Origin: Mixophyes australis
Taxonomy: Eukaryota > Chordata > Amphibia > Anura > Limnodynastidae
Direction: 5' to 3'
Assembly (NCBI GenBank): GCA_036250195.1
Contig: JAVHZZ010000006.1
Location: forward strand, 187,239,850 to 187,303,849
Length of the DNA stretch: 64,000 nt
How positions within the stretch are numbered: position 1 is the stretch's first letter; every line of letters starts with the position of its first letter. Shown piece after piece: positions 51,480-62,689 of this stretch. The notes under the pieces are model-generated. The model saw only the letters and a list, made by a program, of their open reading frames with translations, was not told the origin of the DNA and did not search any database. Position numbers and translations under genes: made by a program.

Positions 51480-52680
51480 TCCAACCATCCCTGGCATTAA
51501 ATCAATAGCACCCATGTTTTATAATTGGACCTCCCTCCAGACCCAAGATTAAAATAATAGTACTCACAGTTGATAAATAGATTTATTTCCCTCTAACCAG
51601 GCCTGACATTAAATTAAAAGCAAACATAGTTAATAAATAGACCTTTTTCCCTCCAACCAGCCCCAACATTAAATTCATAGTACTCCCTTTTAATAAATAA
51701 ACCAATTACCCTCTCTAAAAACAGCCCCAGCAATAATTGAAATAGCATTTACGTTTAATATAACCATTTCCCACAACCATTAAATAATTCATATTCACAT
51801 TTAACAAATAGCCCTCCTCCCCAAACTCAGCCCCATATTCAATTAAAAGCCCCATATTCAAATAATAGCCCCAAAGCACCCCAGCATTAAATTAAAGGGT
51901 CCTGTCACCTCACCTTAAATTAATACACCCCACTAATAAATTAAATAGCCCAATCATTACCCCACAAATAAATATATAGCAACCACCATTAAATTAATAG
52001 TCTACCTCCCACATTATATTAAGACCCCCTCACCCCCCCCCCACACTTTGTTCAGTTACTGCTTGGCCAAATCCTGGAAGGCTGGTGCCTTGTTTGGAAA
52101 AAGAATCACTTTCTGGAAAGCTGCGCAAATAATAAACACTCTCTGCACCCCAACAAGCACCAACATTAAATCAACAGCATTCACATTTAATAAATAGTTT
52201 ATTTCACCTAATAACCCCAACATTACATTGTTAGCACCCCCATTACATCAATAAATACCATGACAATACATTATTAATACCCAAATTACAGCAATAAATA
52301 ACCCTCCCACACACACAGACACACAGACACACAGACACACACACACACAGACACACTCATACTACATCAATACCCAGCCACATTACAGCACTCAGCAATA
52401 CCCCTACACTTAACAACAAAACTTACACATTACAGCAACCAGCATTATGCCCACATTACAGCAATCCACATTACCCCCACATTACAGCGACTCACATTAT
52501 CCACACATTACAGCAACCAGCATTACCAGCAGATTACAGCAACCCGCATTACCCTTAAATTAAAGCAATAAACTATCCCACTTATTAGAAATACTAACCC
52601 CAAACACACAACAACATTACCACCACAACGCCACCCCACACTATAGCAATACCACCTATTATACGGACGCCACTGTAGGT
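51480..52680. repeat. Degenerate AT-rich tandem array, about 1.2 kb
   Basis: Loose repeats of the form CCCCAACATTAAATTAATAG...CATTTAATAAATAG at roughly 40-base steps give way to (CA)n at 52310-52350 and to CATTACAGCAACC steps of about 26 bases at 52380-52560. It is poor in G throughout on this strand. Confidence 0.7.
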
Positions 52681-53543
52681 AATAATCTGCTTATTTAAAT
52701 CTCCCACAAAATAGCAACAACAGAATAGTTACAAACATATAATTAAGAAATACTGTTTTCTTTCAATTAAATTGTAATGGCAGAATTTTCAGGAATCATT
52801 CTACGTGAAATAAAACGCTAACAAATATATCAGAAGAAAACAATAACTGTTGAATGATTACCTGAATCTACACCGCCACATTAAAAGTATTTCTACCTGC
52901 AGAAAAATGTCAGTGGAAAATCATTTTTTTACTACAGTAATTGGATATGCTGATACATTGATATTGGACTGTGCTCTAACCAATTTGCAAGAGTTGCAAT
53001 AACCGAGGGTATCCCTCCCTGTAGTTAGTACAATATTAGTTATACATTTATTGACTGATCACTATGACGTGATTGTGTTTTATTCGTAGTAATAGTGGTG
53101 CTAATTGAGCTAGAGAAATATAAGAGTATTAACCATGCTTTGATCCTAGCAGAATCAGGTGATGTCAATAATGTGAAGTTAATAGTAAAATTTATTTATA
53201 TTTTCTCTTAAAAAAATCTATGAAAAAATATAAATTCAATTTATGTACCACAAAGCCTACCAAGGAACTATTGCACAGATCCTAACAAATAGCATAAGAC
53301 CATAAATGCTACACAACGTAACAAACAACATAAAAAATGTAATTCATAGCAATCCTAACTATTAAAACCACCTAAAAACATAGCATATAATGGAGGTAAA
53401 ATAAGGGGAACACTATGTAATAGATGCTATACAATGTTAAAATAATTAATTGATCACAATTGATACATCATTTAGATAAAATCATATAAGTAATGTAAAA
53501 TGCACCACACACATAAACTGCAACGTTCCAGGATCCAATTTGC
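52681..53543. other. No gene seen
   Basis: AT-rich sequence without recognisable genes or repeats. Confidence 0.45.
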
Positions 53544-54949
53544 TAGGGGTGTCCACTTTTGGTGTTTTGGGTTCTGATTAGCTTGAGGTTTTGGGTTCTG
53601 ATTTGTTTTGCCAAAACACCCCACGAAAGGTTTTGGTTCAATATTGTTTTTAGTCCAAAAGGTTGCACCGAGGTAGCTGGATGTCTAAGCTAAGCGACAC
53701 AAGTGGGCGGCACAAACACGTGGCCCATCTAGGAGTGGCACTGCAGTGGCAGACAGGATGGCAGTTTGCAAGAGTTTGCTAGAGGTGCAAGATGGAATTG
53801 TCTTTAGGCCCTCCCACCCACCCTGATGTTGTTGAAATAGGACATTCGCACTTTAACAAACCAATCAGGAACAGTTAACGTAGTTTAATCTCTGGTACTA
53901 ATATTTCTGGACTGCAGGAACAGTGAACGTAGTTTAATCTCTGGTACTAATATTTCTGGACTGCAGGAACAGTGAACGTATTTATATATTGCAGTACTAA
54001 TATTTCTGGACTGCAAGAACAGTGAACGTATTTATATATTGCAGTACTAATATTTCTGGACTTCAGGAACAGTGAATGTATTTATATATTGCAGTACTAA
54101 TATTTCTGGACTACAGGAACAGTGAACGTATTTATATATTGCAGTACTAATATTTCTGGACTGCAGGAACAGTAAACGTATTTATATATATTGCAGTACT
54201 AATATTTCTGGACTGCAGGAACAGTGAACGTATTTATATATTGCAGTACTAATATTTCTGGACTGCAGGAACAGTGAACGTATTTATATATTGCAGTACT
54301 AATATTTCTGGACTGCAGGAACAGTGAACGTATTTATATATTGCAGTACTAATATTTCTGGACTGCAGGAACAGTGAACGTAGTTATATATTGCAGTAGA
54401 ATTTTTTTTATACTTTTTTAATAATTTTTTTATTTTTTTTTTAATTATTTTTGTATAATTTTTGTATAATTTTTTTATGATTTTTAAATAATTTTAAAAT
54501 AACAAATGAATGGACTTAGCAGAACAAAGCACAGGACACAGCCCCACTGGACTCAGCAGGACAGAGCACTGGACAAAGCACCACTGGACTCAGCAGGACA
54601 GAGCACAGGACAAAAGCACCACTGGACTGATCAGCAGGACAGAGCACAGGACAAAGTAACCACTGGATTAAGCAGGACAGAGTGACAGGACACAGGACAC
54701 AGGACACAGGAGCACCACTACAAACTACAACCTCCCTCTTCCCTGATCTGAGCCCGACTGAAGATGGCGGCCGCAAGCGGGGAATTTATGCAATCCGAGA
54801 CTCACGAGATCCGACGCGAGACTTGGACGTCATAGCCTCTGTTTTATTTTTTTTGCCCGCCGGAAATACCCGAACAGTGCTCGGATCCCGTCGGATCCGC
54901 ACTGTTCGGGTGGGCTCGGATTAGCGCAATCCGAGCCCGCTCATCTCTA
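53544..54949 (-). mobile_element. Non-autonomous hAT derivative, minus strand
   Basis: The right end (54905-54949, GGGTGGGCTCGGATT ... GCTCATCTCTA) is the inverse of the intact element's left end, including a small internal hairpin. The left end (TAGGGGTGTCCAC, then GTTCTGATTTGTTTTGCCAAAACAC) matches the inverse of its right end. Parts of the region after the transposase (CCTCCCACCCACCCTGATGTTGTTG near 53810-53870) and of the 5' tandem region (54530-54720) remain, but the transposase is missing. No clear 8-bp duplication is left. It is about 1.4 kb. Confidence 0.85.
53864..54405. repeat. 50-bp tandem repeat inside the hAT derivative, about eleven copies
   Basis: The unit GCAGGAACAGTGAACGTA plus ...GCAGTACTAATATTTCTGGACT recurs at 53913, 53963, 54013, 54063, 54113, 54163, 54215, 54265, 54315 and 54365. 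One unit has 52 bases. The first copies differ (AGTTTAATCTCTG in place of TTTATATATTGCA). It is absent from the intact element. Confidence 0.95.
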
Positions 54950-55640
54950 CTTAATACCAGTAAAAATTGTCCGTATTATGAGAAAAGAGCTTATGGACCT
55001 AAGGAATTTTTGTAACAGAGTCCAGCAGTAAAAGATCAAAGGGAGAAGGAGGTAAAGATAAGGAAGAGGGGAAGGGGGGGACGGAAGAGCCCTGATCCGC
55101 GTGGCAGATGTAGTAAGGTGGCTGGGTCCTGGAAAGAAGACAGCCACCAGGAATCCAATCATTGTTGGGGACAGCCTTTATAAGGTTACGGCCAGCCCCG
55201 TTAGCTTTCAGATCCCAGAGGATGTAATGACCAGTCCGCAGTGGCCCATCTAGCCATCGGCCCTTCTGTCATTTGCCAGAAGAGCCAAATGGCCAGTCCA
55301 CCCCTGCTTACAATGCTACTGGACTGTATTTGTTCCCAGGAGAATGCTAGGAGTAATTCTTTCTTAGAACGAACAGTCTTTTGGTTTCAGAGCTTAACTG
55401 CTCTATTCCCTATGCTGCGGCCACAGCTTTAATTCACTGACAGTGTTAATTAAGGTTTAAAAGACCTGCTTTCTCAGTTCCCAGTTACTTCAAATTAGTC
55501 CGGGTTTCTGAGCGCTGTCAATGAGGCGCTGCTGCTCCGTACTGCTGCAATATGTCTAAGCGATTCTGATTGTTTTAGACTGTTTCTTTCTTAATAGTGT
55601 AAACATTATCTATATATTAATAGTATAGTTGTATTATTTT
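54950..55640. other. No gene seen; one hAT-MITE terminus at 55265-55306
   Basis: GGCCAGTCCACCCCTG at 55291-55306 is the inverse of CAGGGGTGGACTGGCC, a near match to the terminus of the MITE at 7426. The other end was not found. The remaining sequence is unclassified. Confidence 0.5.
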
Positions 55641-56160
55641 ATGAGTAACTTATTTCTATTCTACCATTGTCTGAGCAGGGTACATATGCTAAAGTAAAGG
55701 TCTTGGTCTATAGATTTGTAGGCAGATATTGCCGTTGTAATCAGTTGCATCGTTTCTGAGTTATTTAGCAAAACGTACGCCTGCCATTTACAACTATGCA
55801 TTAAAATTGTCTTCTGGTGACAGTTGGCAATACACCTGTGCATCTCTTGGTTGCTCTGTAAACTGTGACAGTTAGTGAACTCTTTCTGTGCGTCTGCTGG
55901 ATGATATGGAACATGTGACCTGCTGGGTGGTCTGGAAACTGTGACAGTTATTTTCAGCCACATATATCAGAGCGTCTTGCAGGGGGGACCTCAATCACGG
56001 ACTACTGTTATTTCACTATTCACTTATTCTTGCTTTGTTTACAATAAACATGCAAAAAGGCCGTCCTCAAGGACATGGTGGAACCCTTACAGGTCTCCCA
56101 GAGCATGCAGTTCAAAAATCTTACAGTCAATAATATTATCGTTCCAATCGACATAAAACA
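55640..56160 (-). repeat. Repeat R, minus-strand copy
   Basis: Reading backwards, AATAACTCAGAAACGATGCAAC, the CCAGACCACCCAGCAGGTCACATG motif, the CGGACTAC segment and the GGTTCCACCATG end match 38470-38990 in order. It is uninterrupted at the hAT target site. A partial plus copy of the same region is at 56449-56503. Confidence 0.8.
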
Positions 56161-56503
56161 AAAACAACTGATACGTCACTGGCATTGGACATGACGTATT
56201 CGCCACAATACTACTCTTTGGGTCCTATGGACATGTAATGTGTGAACTGTGGTGCCCTACACTTTTTTGGTAGAGGAGATTAACAGCCATTTTTCAGACT
56301 GCTGTCACAATGGAAAGGTTTTATTGCCTGATGTGGTTGTTCCACTATATTTAGCAGAAGTGTTTATGACAAATACCCTCAAATTACGTACTCATTATCT
56401 CCATAATATCCTCAGTTACAACTCTGCATTTGCCATCGCATCACCTTTTGCAAAATAATTCCGAAAACAATGCAATCGATTACAGCTCCAATTTTTTTGT
56501 TTA

Positions 56504-57523
56504 GTCATTGCATTTAAGTTTAATTTAAGGCATTATCGTCGGTTTTCCCTAGTGTATTTTGAATATTGTGAATCTATCACGGGAGTCTTATCATAACATG
56601 CTGGAGCAGTGTAGATGTAATCAGTTGATCATTTATGTTTCATCTCAGGGCTAGATTTACTAAAAGTCATGTTTGGTGACAGTTTCAAACTGGCTCACAC
56701 ACACATACATTCATTGTAGTGCGGCTTGAAGCTGCAATGTTAAACTGCCAGCTTTGTGTGGTGGTTTCAAAAACACCTAAACCATCAGCGAAATATATAC
56801 TGTATATATAGGCACTCCTAGGGTGATAATAGCAGGATATCTTGTGAATGGGATCAAATTTAAAGTCTACTCAATATGTTTCATGACCAAACTAATTAAA
56901 AATAGGCACAATAAAAATGATTAGATACCTTAGATTCACAATGATTCCCATGCAGAGTGATTAATAACAAGTTAACCCGTGCATGATACTCATGCATTCT
57001 AGTCAAATCAAGCTACTTAAGGTGTTAAAAAGGTTCTTGTCATGCATTTGGGCCATAGCCCAGACCTCAACCACCAACCACTCCCCACTGTCACCCCCGG
57101 CAACCACCAACCACTCCCAACTGTCACTTCTCCTTCAAGAAATATATATATATTTTTTTTTTTAAGTCTTTAAAAACACTTTACAATAAACAAATTAAAT
57201 TAACAAATTAAAAACATCTTAGTATACCAAATTTCAGCCCTTTCTGAATTTTTTTTTCCACACACACTAAGAATTTAGTAGGTCAGTGTATAACTCCGCC
57301 CAGCAGGTGGCGCTGCAGCTTGGTTATATTTTTTCCACACACAGACAGACTAACACACGCCACTAGACATTTATATATTAGATACACAATATCATAGCGC
57401 CACATAATAATTATATAAGAGATACTTTTCAACCATTTACAATGGTGTGATTAACCCTTGAAGGTTGGGTCTGAATTAATATAATATCCAGATAATCCAG
57501 AAGAAATCCACATGTCTCTGTTA
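56504..57523. other. No gene seen; possible Helitron-like end at 56975-57003
   Basis: CGTGCATGATACTCATGCAT forms a hairpin and is followed by TCTAG then T, as at a Helitron 3' end. No partner terminus or coding part was found. The rest is low-complexity and unclassified repeat-like DNA. Confidence 0.35.
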
Positions 57524-57848
57524 TAGAAAATCATCATACCCTGTCAAAATCATTACCCTTTGTCACATTATACCATGGAAATTGAAATAAATTAAATCAA
57601 ACTTTTCCAGCTGTATTTGCACATTATAACCCTCAACATCAAAGTAAAAGTAACATTTACAAAAATTCTTAACAATTAATATAATTTAATTACTAAAATA
57701 CCTGGTGTGGATAAGTGATACCTTAGAGTAACTATTATAAACTTGTTCAGGTACAACTAATTATCTGGTTTTGATTTCTTCAGAATAAAACCAACTGTCC
57801 CTTGAGGATTCAACTACTAGTAGTGCATGGTAAGGCAAGAAACTCACC

Positions 57849-58452
57849 ATGTTTGGGAAGGTGCTGTCAAAAGGGCTACATCATAAAGTTGTGGAAAGGC
57901 ACAAGTTAGGAGAAGGATACAAAAATACTTCAAAATCTTTTACTCTCCCTATCAGTAGCCTTCAAAGCATTATTAACAAGTGGAAAGCATATGGCACCAC
58001 CAACACCTTGCCTCCAAACTGGATAACAGAGCCAGGAGGATATTCATAAGGAGAGCTACCAAGAGGCCAAAGGCAACTTTGAGGGGCTGACAAATTTTTA
58101 TGGCTGAGATTAGTCGCTCTGTACATGACAACTATCTCACAAGCTTTACACAAAACTGGCCTGTATGGCTAGGTAGCAAGAAAGAAGTCTAATCTGAAAA
58201 AGTGCCACACTTAGGCTCATCAGCGCTTTTAAAAAAAAACACTTGGAAGATTCTGATGCCATGTGGCAAAGGGTTGTATGGTTATATGAGACCAAGATAC
58301 TTTTTGGACTGAACTCCATGTGGTACATTTGGCTTAAACCAAGCACAGCACACCACCCAAAACACACCATACCCACTGTGAAGCATGGTGGTGGCAACAT
58401 TATGTTGTGGTGGTGTTTCTCTTCAGCAGGAACTGGGCGAGTGGCCAAGATT
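57849..58452 (+). pseudogene. Tc1/mariner transposase, N-terminal half
   Basis: From the ATG at 57849 a helix-turn-helix start is seen (LSKGLHHKVVERHKLGEGYK, then SIINKWKAYGT), the DNA-binding part. A stop at 58049 and decayed sequence follow. Catalytic-domain sequence is read again from 58243: [35 protein letters not shown] and AGTGRVAKI. The first catalytic Asp is degraded: the consensus Ser-Asp-Glu-Thr-Lys block reads LYETKI. The frame is cut inside the Lys-Ile codon pair at 58452 by an LTR. Confidence 0.85.
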
Positions 58453-58537
58453 TGTAATGGATTAACTGGATATAATACTAACCTTGATTGGCACTGGCTT
58501 ACCTGAGGTGCAGAGTCTATTGATCACCGGGGTGATC

Positions 58538-58715
58538 ACCAAGGATGTGCAACAAGACGGGGTTATCAATGGTGGTGAAGGCTGTGGAGAGGTCTAGGAG
58601 GATGAGCAGGCAGAAGTGACCCTTTATTTAGCATGAGAAGTCATTTGTAACTTTGGCCAGGGTGGTTTCAGTAGAGTGGAGAGGGCGGAACCTGGATTGG
58701 AGAGGGTCCAGGAAG
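58538..58715 (-). pseudogene. LINE RT scrap inside the LTR
   Basis: Nearly the same as 63330-63510: minus-strand translation gives LLDLSTAFTTIDH-like sequence (RT motif A). About 180 bp only. It sits beside the nested LTR and may mark its landing site. Confidence 0.75.
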
Positions 58716-58929
58716 GAGAGTGTCACAGGCACTAGGAGTCTTTACCCAGGAATCACCAGGTGATGGACTTACCAGAGCAGTATAGGTGGTAATATGGTAC
58801 TCTGGTAGCGGGGTGATCACGGAACAGGAGACAGCAGATGGTAGAGAATGCTCGTGGAAAGTCTATGACTAGCAGCACTGGTAATATATAGGTAATAGTA
58901 CACGAGGAACTGAATGGACAAAGGAAACG

Positions 58930-59210
58930 TGAGGGTAGTCAGTGGTCTGCGGATAGCAAGTTGTACCACTGCTATAGTGAGGAGGAATGTCCAGAAGTAA
59001 CGAGGAGGTGATGAGAGTCAGCGGTCTGCGTTTAGCAAGTTGTACCGCTGTCTAGGTGAGGGAACAGAATCCAGGTGGAGGTATCCGGGAAGTCAGTGGT
59101 CTGCGTTAGCAAGTTGTACCACTGCTATGTGGAAGGATACTGGAAACAGGTGACACAGGAAACAGGAATCAGTGGTCTGCTTCTAGCAAGTTGTACCACT
59201 GAAATATATA
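58930..59210 (-). repeat. LTR minisatellite, first array (about 75-80 bp)
   Basis: Four copies of the unit containing GTCAGTGGTCTGC...AGCAAGTTGTACCACTG, at about 58940, 59018, 59094 and 59168. It is the inverse of the array at 4251-4712 with fewer copies. Confidence 0.85.
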
Positions 59211-59840
59211 TGTGAGGAGGAGCACGGGGAGATAAATGCAATGCAGAGTATACACGGGCACACTGAACTTGATCCCACGATGATATGCACAAAGTAGTAA
59301 GGACTGAGCAGCACTGCACAAATATACAAAGTCACAGGAACTATCCAGACTAAAAGGTAACACAGTCAAATGATGGCAACAGTCTAAGTGGATAGGCAAC
59401 TCCAGAGGAGAACAACTCAGTCCAGCAAGGTATGCAATACACCAGCACAGTCAATGATAAGTATGCATACCGTGGTTCAGAAGAGCAGGCTGTCAGAAAG
59501 AGGTGCAGGGATACCTGAGCGGCTGGAGGCCGGCAGGATACGAAGTCCCAGGAAAATGGAAGCGGTAACCAAGTAGGTGCAGCGCACAGGTAGGTAGACC
59601 AGCAACGATGGAAACAATACTCAGGAAGCAGTAGTATATAGAACTGGACACCTGGAGATCACTGAAGAGTAGAAGTGGTATGGCAGAGAAGACAGCAGCG
59701 GAGCGTTGATCCAATGCAGACAGGCGAGTTGACACAGACAGGAACACTGTAGAAGCACAGAGAGCGGATCAGCTGGCTGCAGACACGAGGAGTACTGGAG
59801 GGTAGCGATGAGCAGGACACTGCAGATACACGGAGGTAGC

Positions 59841-60240
59841 GGATAGGAATCAGCAGGTGCAGTCACGATGAAACACGGGAGAGTTGAGGTGAGCTGGAAA
59901 CTGTTGAGCACGGAGGCAGCGGATAGGAATCAGCTGGTGCAGTCACGATGAAACACGGGAGAGTTGAAGTGAGCTGAAAACTGTAGAGCACGGAGGCAGC
60001 GGATAGGAATCAGCTGGTGCAGTCACGATGAAACACGGAAGAGTCGAAGTGAGCTGGTAACTGTAGTGCACGGAGGCAGCGGATAGGAATCAGCTGGTGC
60101 AGTCACGATGAAACACGGGAGAGTTGAAGTGAGCTGGTAACTGTAGTGCACGGAGGCAGCGGATAGGAATCAGCTGGTGCAGTCACGATGAAACACAGGA
60201 GAGTTGAAGTGGTCTGGAAACCACAGGAGAGTTGAAGTGG
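59841..60240 (-). repeat. LTR minisatellite, second array (80 bp, five copies)
   Basis: GGATAGGAATCAGCTGGTGC recurs at 59841, 59921, 60001, 60081 and 60161, an exact 80-base period. The copies are nearly identical. This array was not recognised in the LTR at 3392-4717, where it would lie beyond the truncation or be unexpanded. Confidence 0.95.
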
Positions 60241-60781
60241 TCTGGAAACCACAGGAACAACAGGAATCAGCAGGAGCTGAATACACGAGGAAACACAGGA
60301 ACACCTTCAGAGGCTCATGGGGAATGAGACTCCAAGATCAGGCAACGAGGTATAGACAGCAGGTGCTTTAAATAGGGAGTGTTGCCTGATCAGCCAATTA
60401 ACTAAAAGGAACATGTACTGAAGGTTTGAAAGGGCTGCACATGCGCAGACCCTCAGGATGGTGGACGGCCACGGTTCCTAAACACACGGGAAGAAGCACT
60501 CACAGTCCGGTGAGTGACAGAGAGGCAGCATGGTCACACAGACAGGGTCAATACACAGGAGGCAGACAGGAAGCTGGAAGCACAGGAATCCACAAGGAAA
60601 CAGGAACCAGGAAGCAGGTAAGTTGCTCTGACACTCACCGAGTGTCAGAGCGAGATTTAAATAGTTTTGGGGAATTCAAATTCCCCGCCCCGGGTTGTGG
60701 GCATGTGACCGCCGAACCCGGGAGTGCGGCTTCCGACGGAGCAATGCTGGAGTGAGGAGAGGTGAGTTTCGTAACAGGATT

Positions 60782-61180
60782 GAAGGGAAGATGGATGCTG
60801 CCAAGTATACCCAAATTATTGAGGAAAATCTGCGGCCCCATGCATTAAATACATAATTGCAATAATATTAATGCAGTAACACTAATGCAGTAACATTAAT
60901 ACAGTAACACAACTATAGTAACATTATAGTAACATTATTGCAGTAACCTTAATACTGTAACATCAATGCAGCTCACCTTCCAACAGAACAATGCCCCTAA
61001 ACATTCCGCCAAGAAAACAACACAGTGGCTTAAGGATGGGAAAGTGAATGTCCTCGACTGGCCAAGTCATAGTCCTGACCTTAATCGGAAAGAAAATCTA
61101 TGGATGAACTTGAAGAGAACAGTCCATTCTAGCTTTCCATTTTTTTTATTAATTTTCAAAACTTTGCCTTTTTTTCGTTA
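60782..61180 (+). pseudogene. Tc1/mariner transposase, C-terminal half
   Basis: It opens with GKMDAAKYTQIIEENLRP (60785-60840), directly continuing the N-terminal half. A run of GCAGTAACATTAAT steps interrupts at about 60845-60965. The catalytic block then reads FQQNNAPKHSAKKT, where the usual Asp of QQDN is Asn, and WPSHSPDLNRKENLW, with the Pro-Asp-Leu-Asn and downstream Glu of the third catalytic site. It ends near 61180 at the right inverted repeat. Confidence 0.88.
60845..60965 (+). repeat. Short-period array inside the Tc1 coding region
   Basis: About eight loose copies of AATGCAGTAACATTAAT at 14-17 base steps. It displaces the residues expected between ENLRP and FQQNN. Confidence 0.8.
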
Positions 61181-61302
61181 GTTGAATATTTGAAGTCGAA
61201 ATGTGCAAATAAAGCTGGAAAAAGTTTGATTTAACTTATTTCAATTTCCATGGTGTAATGTGACAAAAGGTAATGATTTTGACAGAATATTATTATTTTC
61301 TA

Positions 61303-62400
61303 TAGACATTGTATATGAAGGCTCAGCCGCATCACTAGGGAGCACCATTTTTCAAGAAACCTCAAGTAATAGAAATCCAGAAGGAAAACTATAATAGATC
61401 TCCAGCAGGAATTCATTCAAAATAATATCACATGCATTAGAGCTTCCTTTACCAATATCAACAGTTAAACCCAATGATCTTTGATCATTTGTTTTATATT
61501 TTTGTGATTGAAGAGACAGTCCCTATCTAACAACTGAATATTAATAACTATAAAATAGTTATTAATATGTTATGTAATAGATTATAACAAATCTCTCATG
61601 GTAAGAGTGTTGTCTATGAGATGAAACAATCGTATATATTTCATTAATCTTTATGTGAAGAGCTTATCAAACAATATAAATATTTGAATAACTCAATCTC
61701 AATCTTTTGAGTAATACATATGGTTCAGCTTTATTAACATATTCCTAATAAATAGTAAATTAGTATCAAACTGAAATTATTATTTAAATGCTTTTAATAT
61801 TTAGCTTTTTAAACACACAAATTATTTTAAAGGCATCTAATAGAGGTTATTTTTTTATTGTCTATTTTTGTCCTAGGTGGTCAAAAATCATATTGAGTAG
61901 ACTTTATATTTGATGCCATACACAAGACCTCCTGTTATAAATACCTTAAGAGCGTCTCATATAAAAATTAGCTATTTTTCTTTATTATTGGATTGTCAAA
62001 CATTACTACTAGAGGAGAACCCAAGTACACATATATATAAGATACTAACTATATGATGTGTAAAATAGTGGGTTGAAACATCTATATAGAATTTCTGGTT
62101 CAGTTAAAGATGGGCTTTTAAGACCTGCTTCTGATGCAGGCTGTTTGAGCTATCTTGCCATTCCAAACATAAGAGGAGACACCACTAACATATGAATTAT
62201 GGGGGCAATCATTATTTATTGCTTAAGCGTGCAAAATTCATTTATAACTAACTTATGGGCGCAAATTTTATTTTGCACTTGTACCCATATGCATGCTGCA
62301 GCTTATAGTGCCACACATGTGTGTAGTATAAATGGTGCCCCCATCATGAATAATTATTGCCCCCTTTATCAATCAAATAGTATTGCACCCTTAATATAAT
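61303..62400. other. No gene seen; AT-rich
   Basis: No gene or coding fragment. At 62195-62390 GGGGGCAATCATTATTTATTGC near the left and AATAATTATTGCCCCC near the right are inverted and suggest a small MITE without a defined target duplication. Confidence 0.45.
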
Positions 62401-62490
62401 TATATATTCATATTATTATTATTATTATGAATATTATTATTATTATTATTATTAATATTATTAATAATAATAATTATAATAATAATCATT
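62401..62490. repeat. (TTA)n / (AAT)n microsatellite
   Basis: Runs of ATT triplets switch to ATA and AAT triplets around 62460, so the tract is partly self-complementary. Confidence 0.93.
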
Positions 62491-62689
62491 GTGTATAGGG
62501 CACCACAAGACTTCCGCAGTCCCGTATAGAAAACAGACAGTGGACCATACAGGGTAAAAAAGCACAGAACAGTGAACAAAAATACCAGTACTTCAATAGC
62601 TCCAAATATAGCTGGCACAGTGGAGTTGGAGGAGAAGAAATGGTAGAGAGAAAGGAGGGAAGAAGGCCCTGCTCATAAATGCTTACATC

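Larger units (their letters stand above)
58721..60519 (-). repeat. Nested solo Gypsy LTR, same family as 3392-4717, with perfect duplication
   Basis: Read on the minus strand it starts TGTCACTCACCGGACTG and ends CTGTGACA, 1799 bp. GAGAG flanks it on both sides (58716-58720 and 60520-60524). It matches the truncated LTR at 3392-4717, including GATCAGGCAACG and the 80-bp unit. Because it lies inside another LTR inside a Tc1, it is the youngest layer of this nest. No internal region remains, as expected of LTR-LTR recombination. Confidence 0.92.
58453..60776 (-). repeat. Solo LTR, minus strand, inserted in the Tc1 transposase
   Basis: On the minus strand it begins TGTTACGAAACTCACC (60776 downward) and ends ATCCATTACA (58453), TG...CA termini. 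It is flanked by AGATT (58448-58452) and GGATT (60777-60781), a 5-bp duplication with one difference; the Tc1 reading frame fits when one copy is removed. The termini and 5-bp target fit a Gypsy-type LTR. It carries a younger LTR and a LINE scrap inside. Confidence 0.8.
57524..61302 (+). mobile_element. Tc1/mariner transposon, old, split by nested LTRs
   Basis: Terminal inverted repeats of about 105 bp lie at 57524-57628 and 61193-61302 (TAGAAAAT...; shared blocks TGTCAAAATCATTACC and CCATGGAAATTGAAATAA), each bordered outside by TA, the mariner target. Between them are two halves of a transposase (57849-58455 and 60782-61150), separated by a solo LTR at 58453-60776. Without that insert the element would be about 1.45 kb. 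Confidence 0.93.

Noticed and set aside
53536..54957. An 8-bp target duplication of the hAT derivative
   Set aside because: CAATTTGC on the left and CTTAATAC on the right do not match, so none is claimed.
58146..58448. 100-codon minus-strand frame opposite the Tc1 transposase
   Set aside because: It is antisense to recognisable transposase sequence.
62400..62618. Asn-rich minus-strand frame
   Set aside because: It is a translation of the ATT microsatellite.
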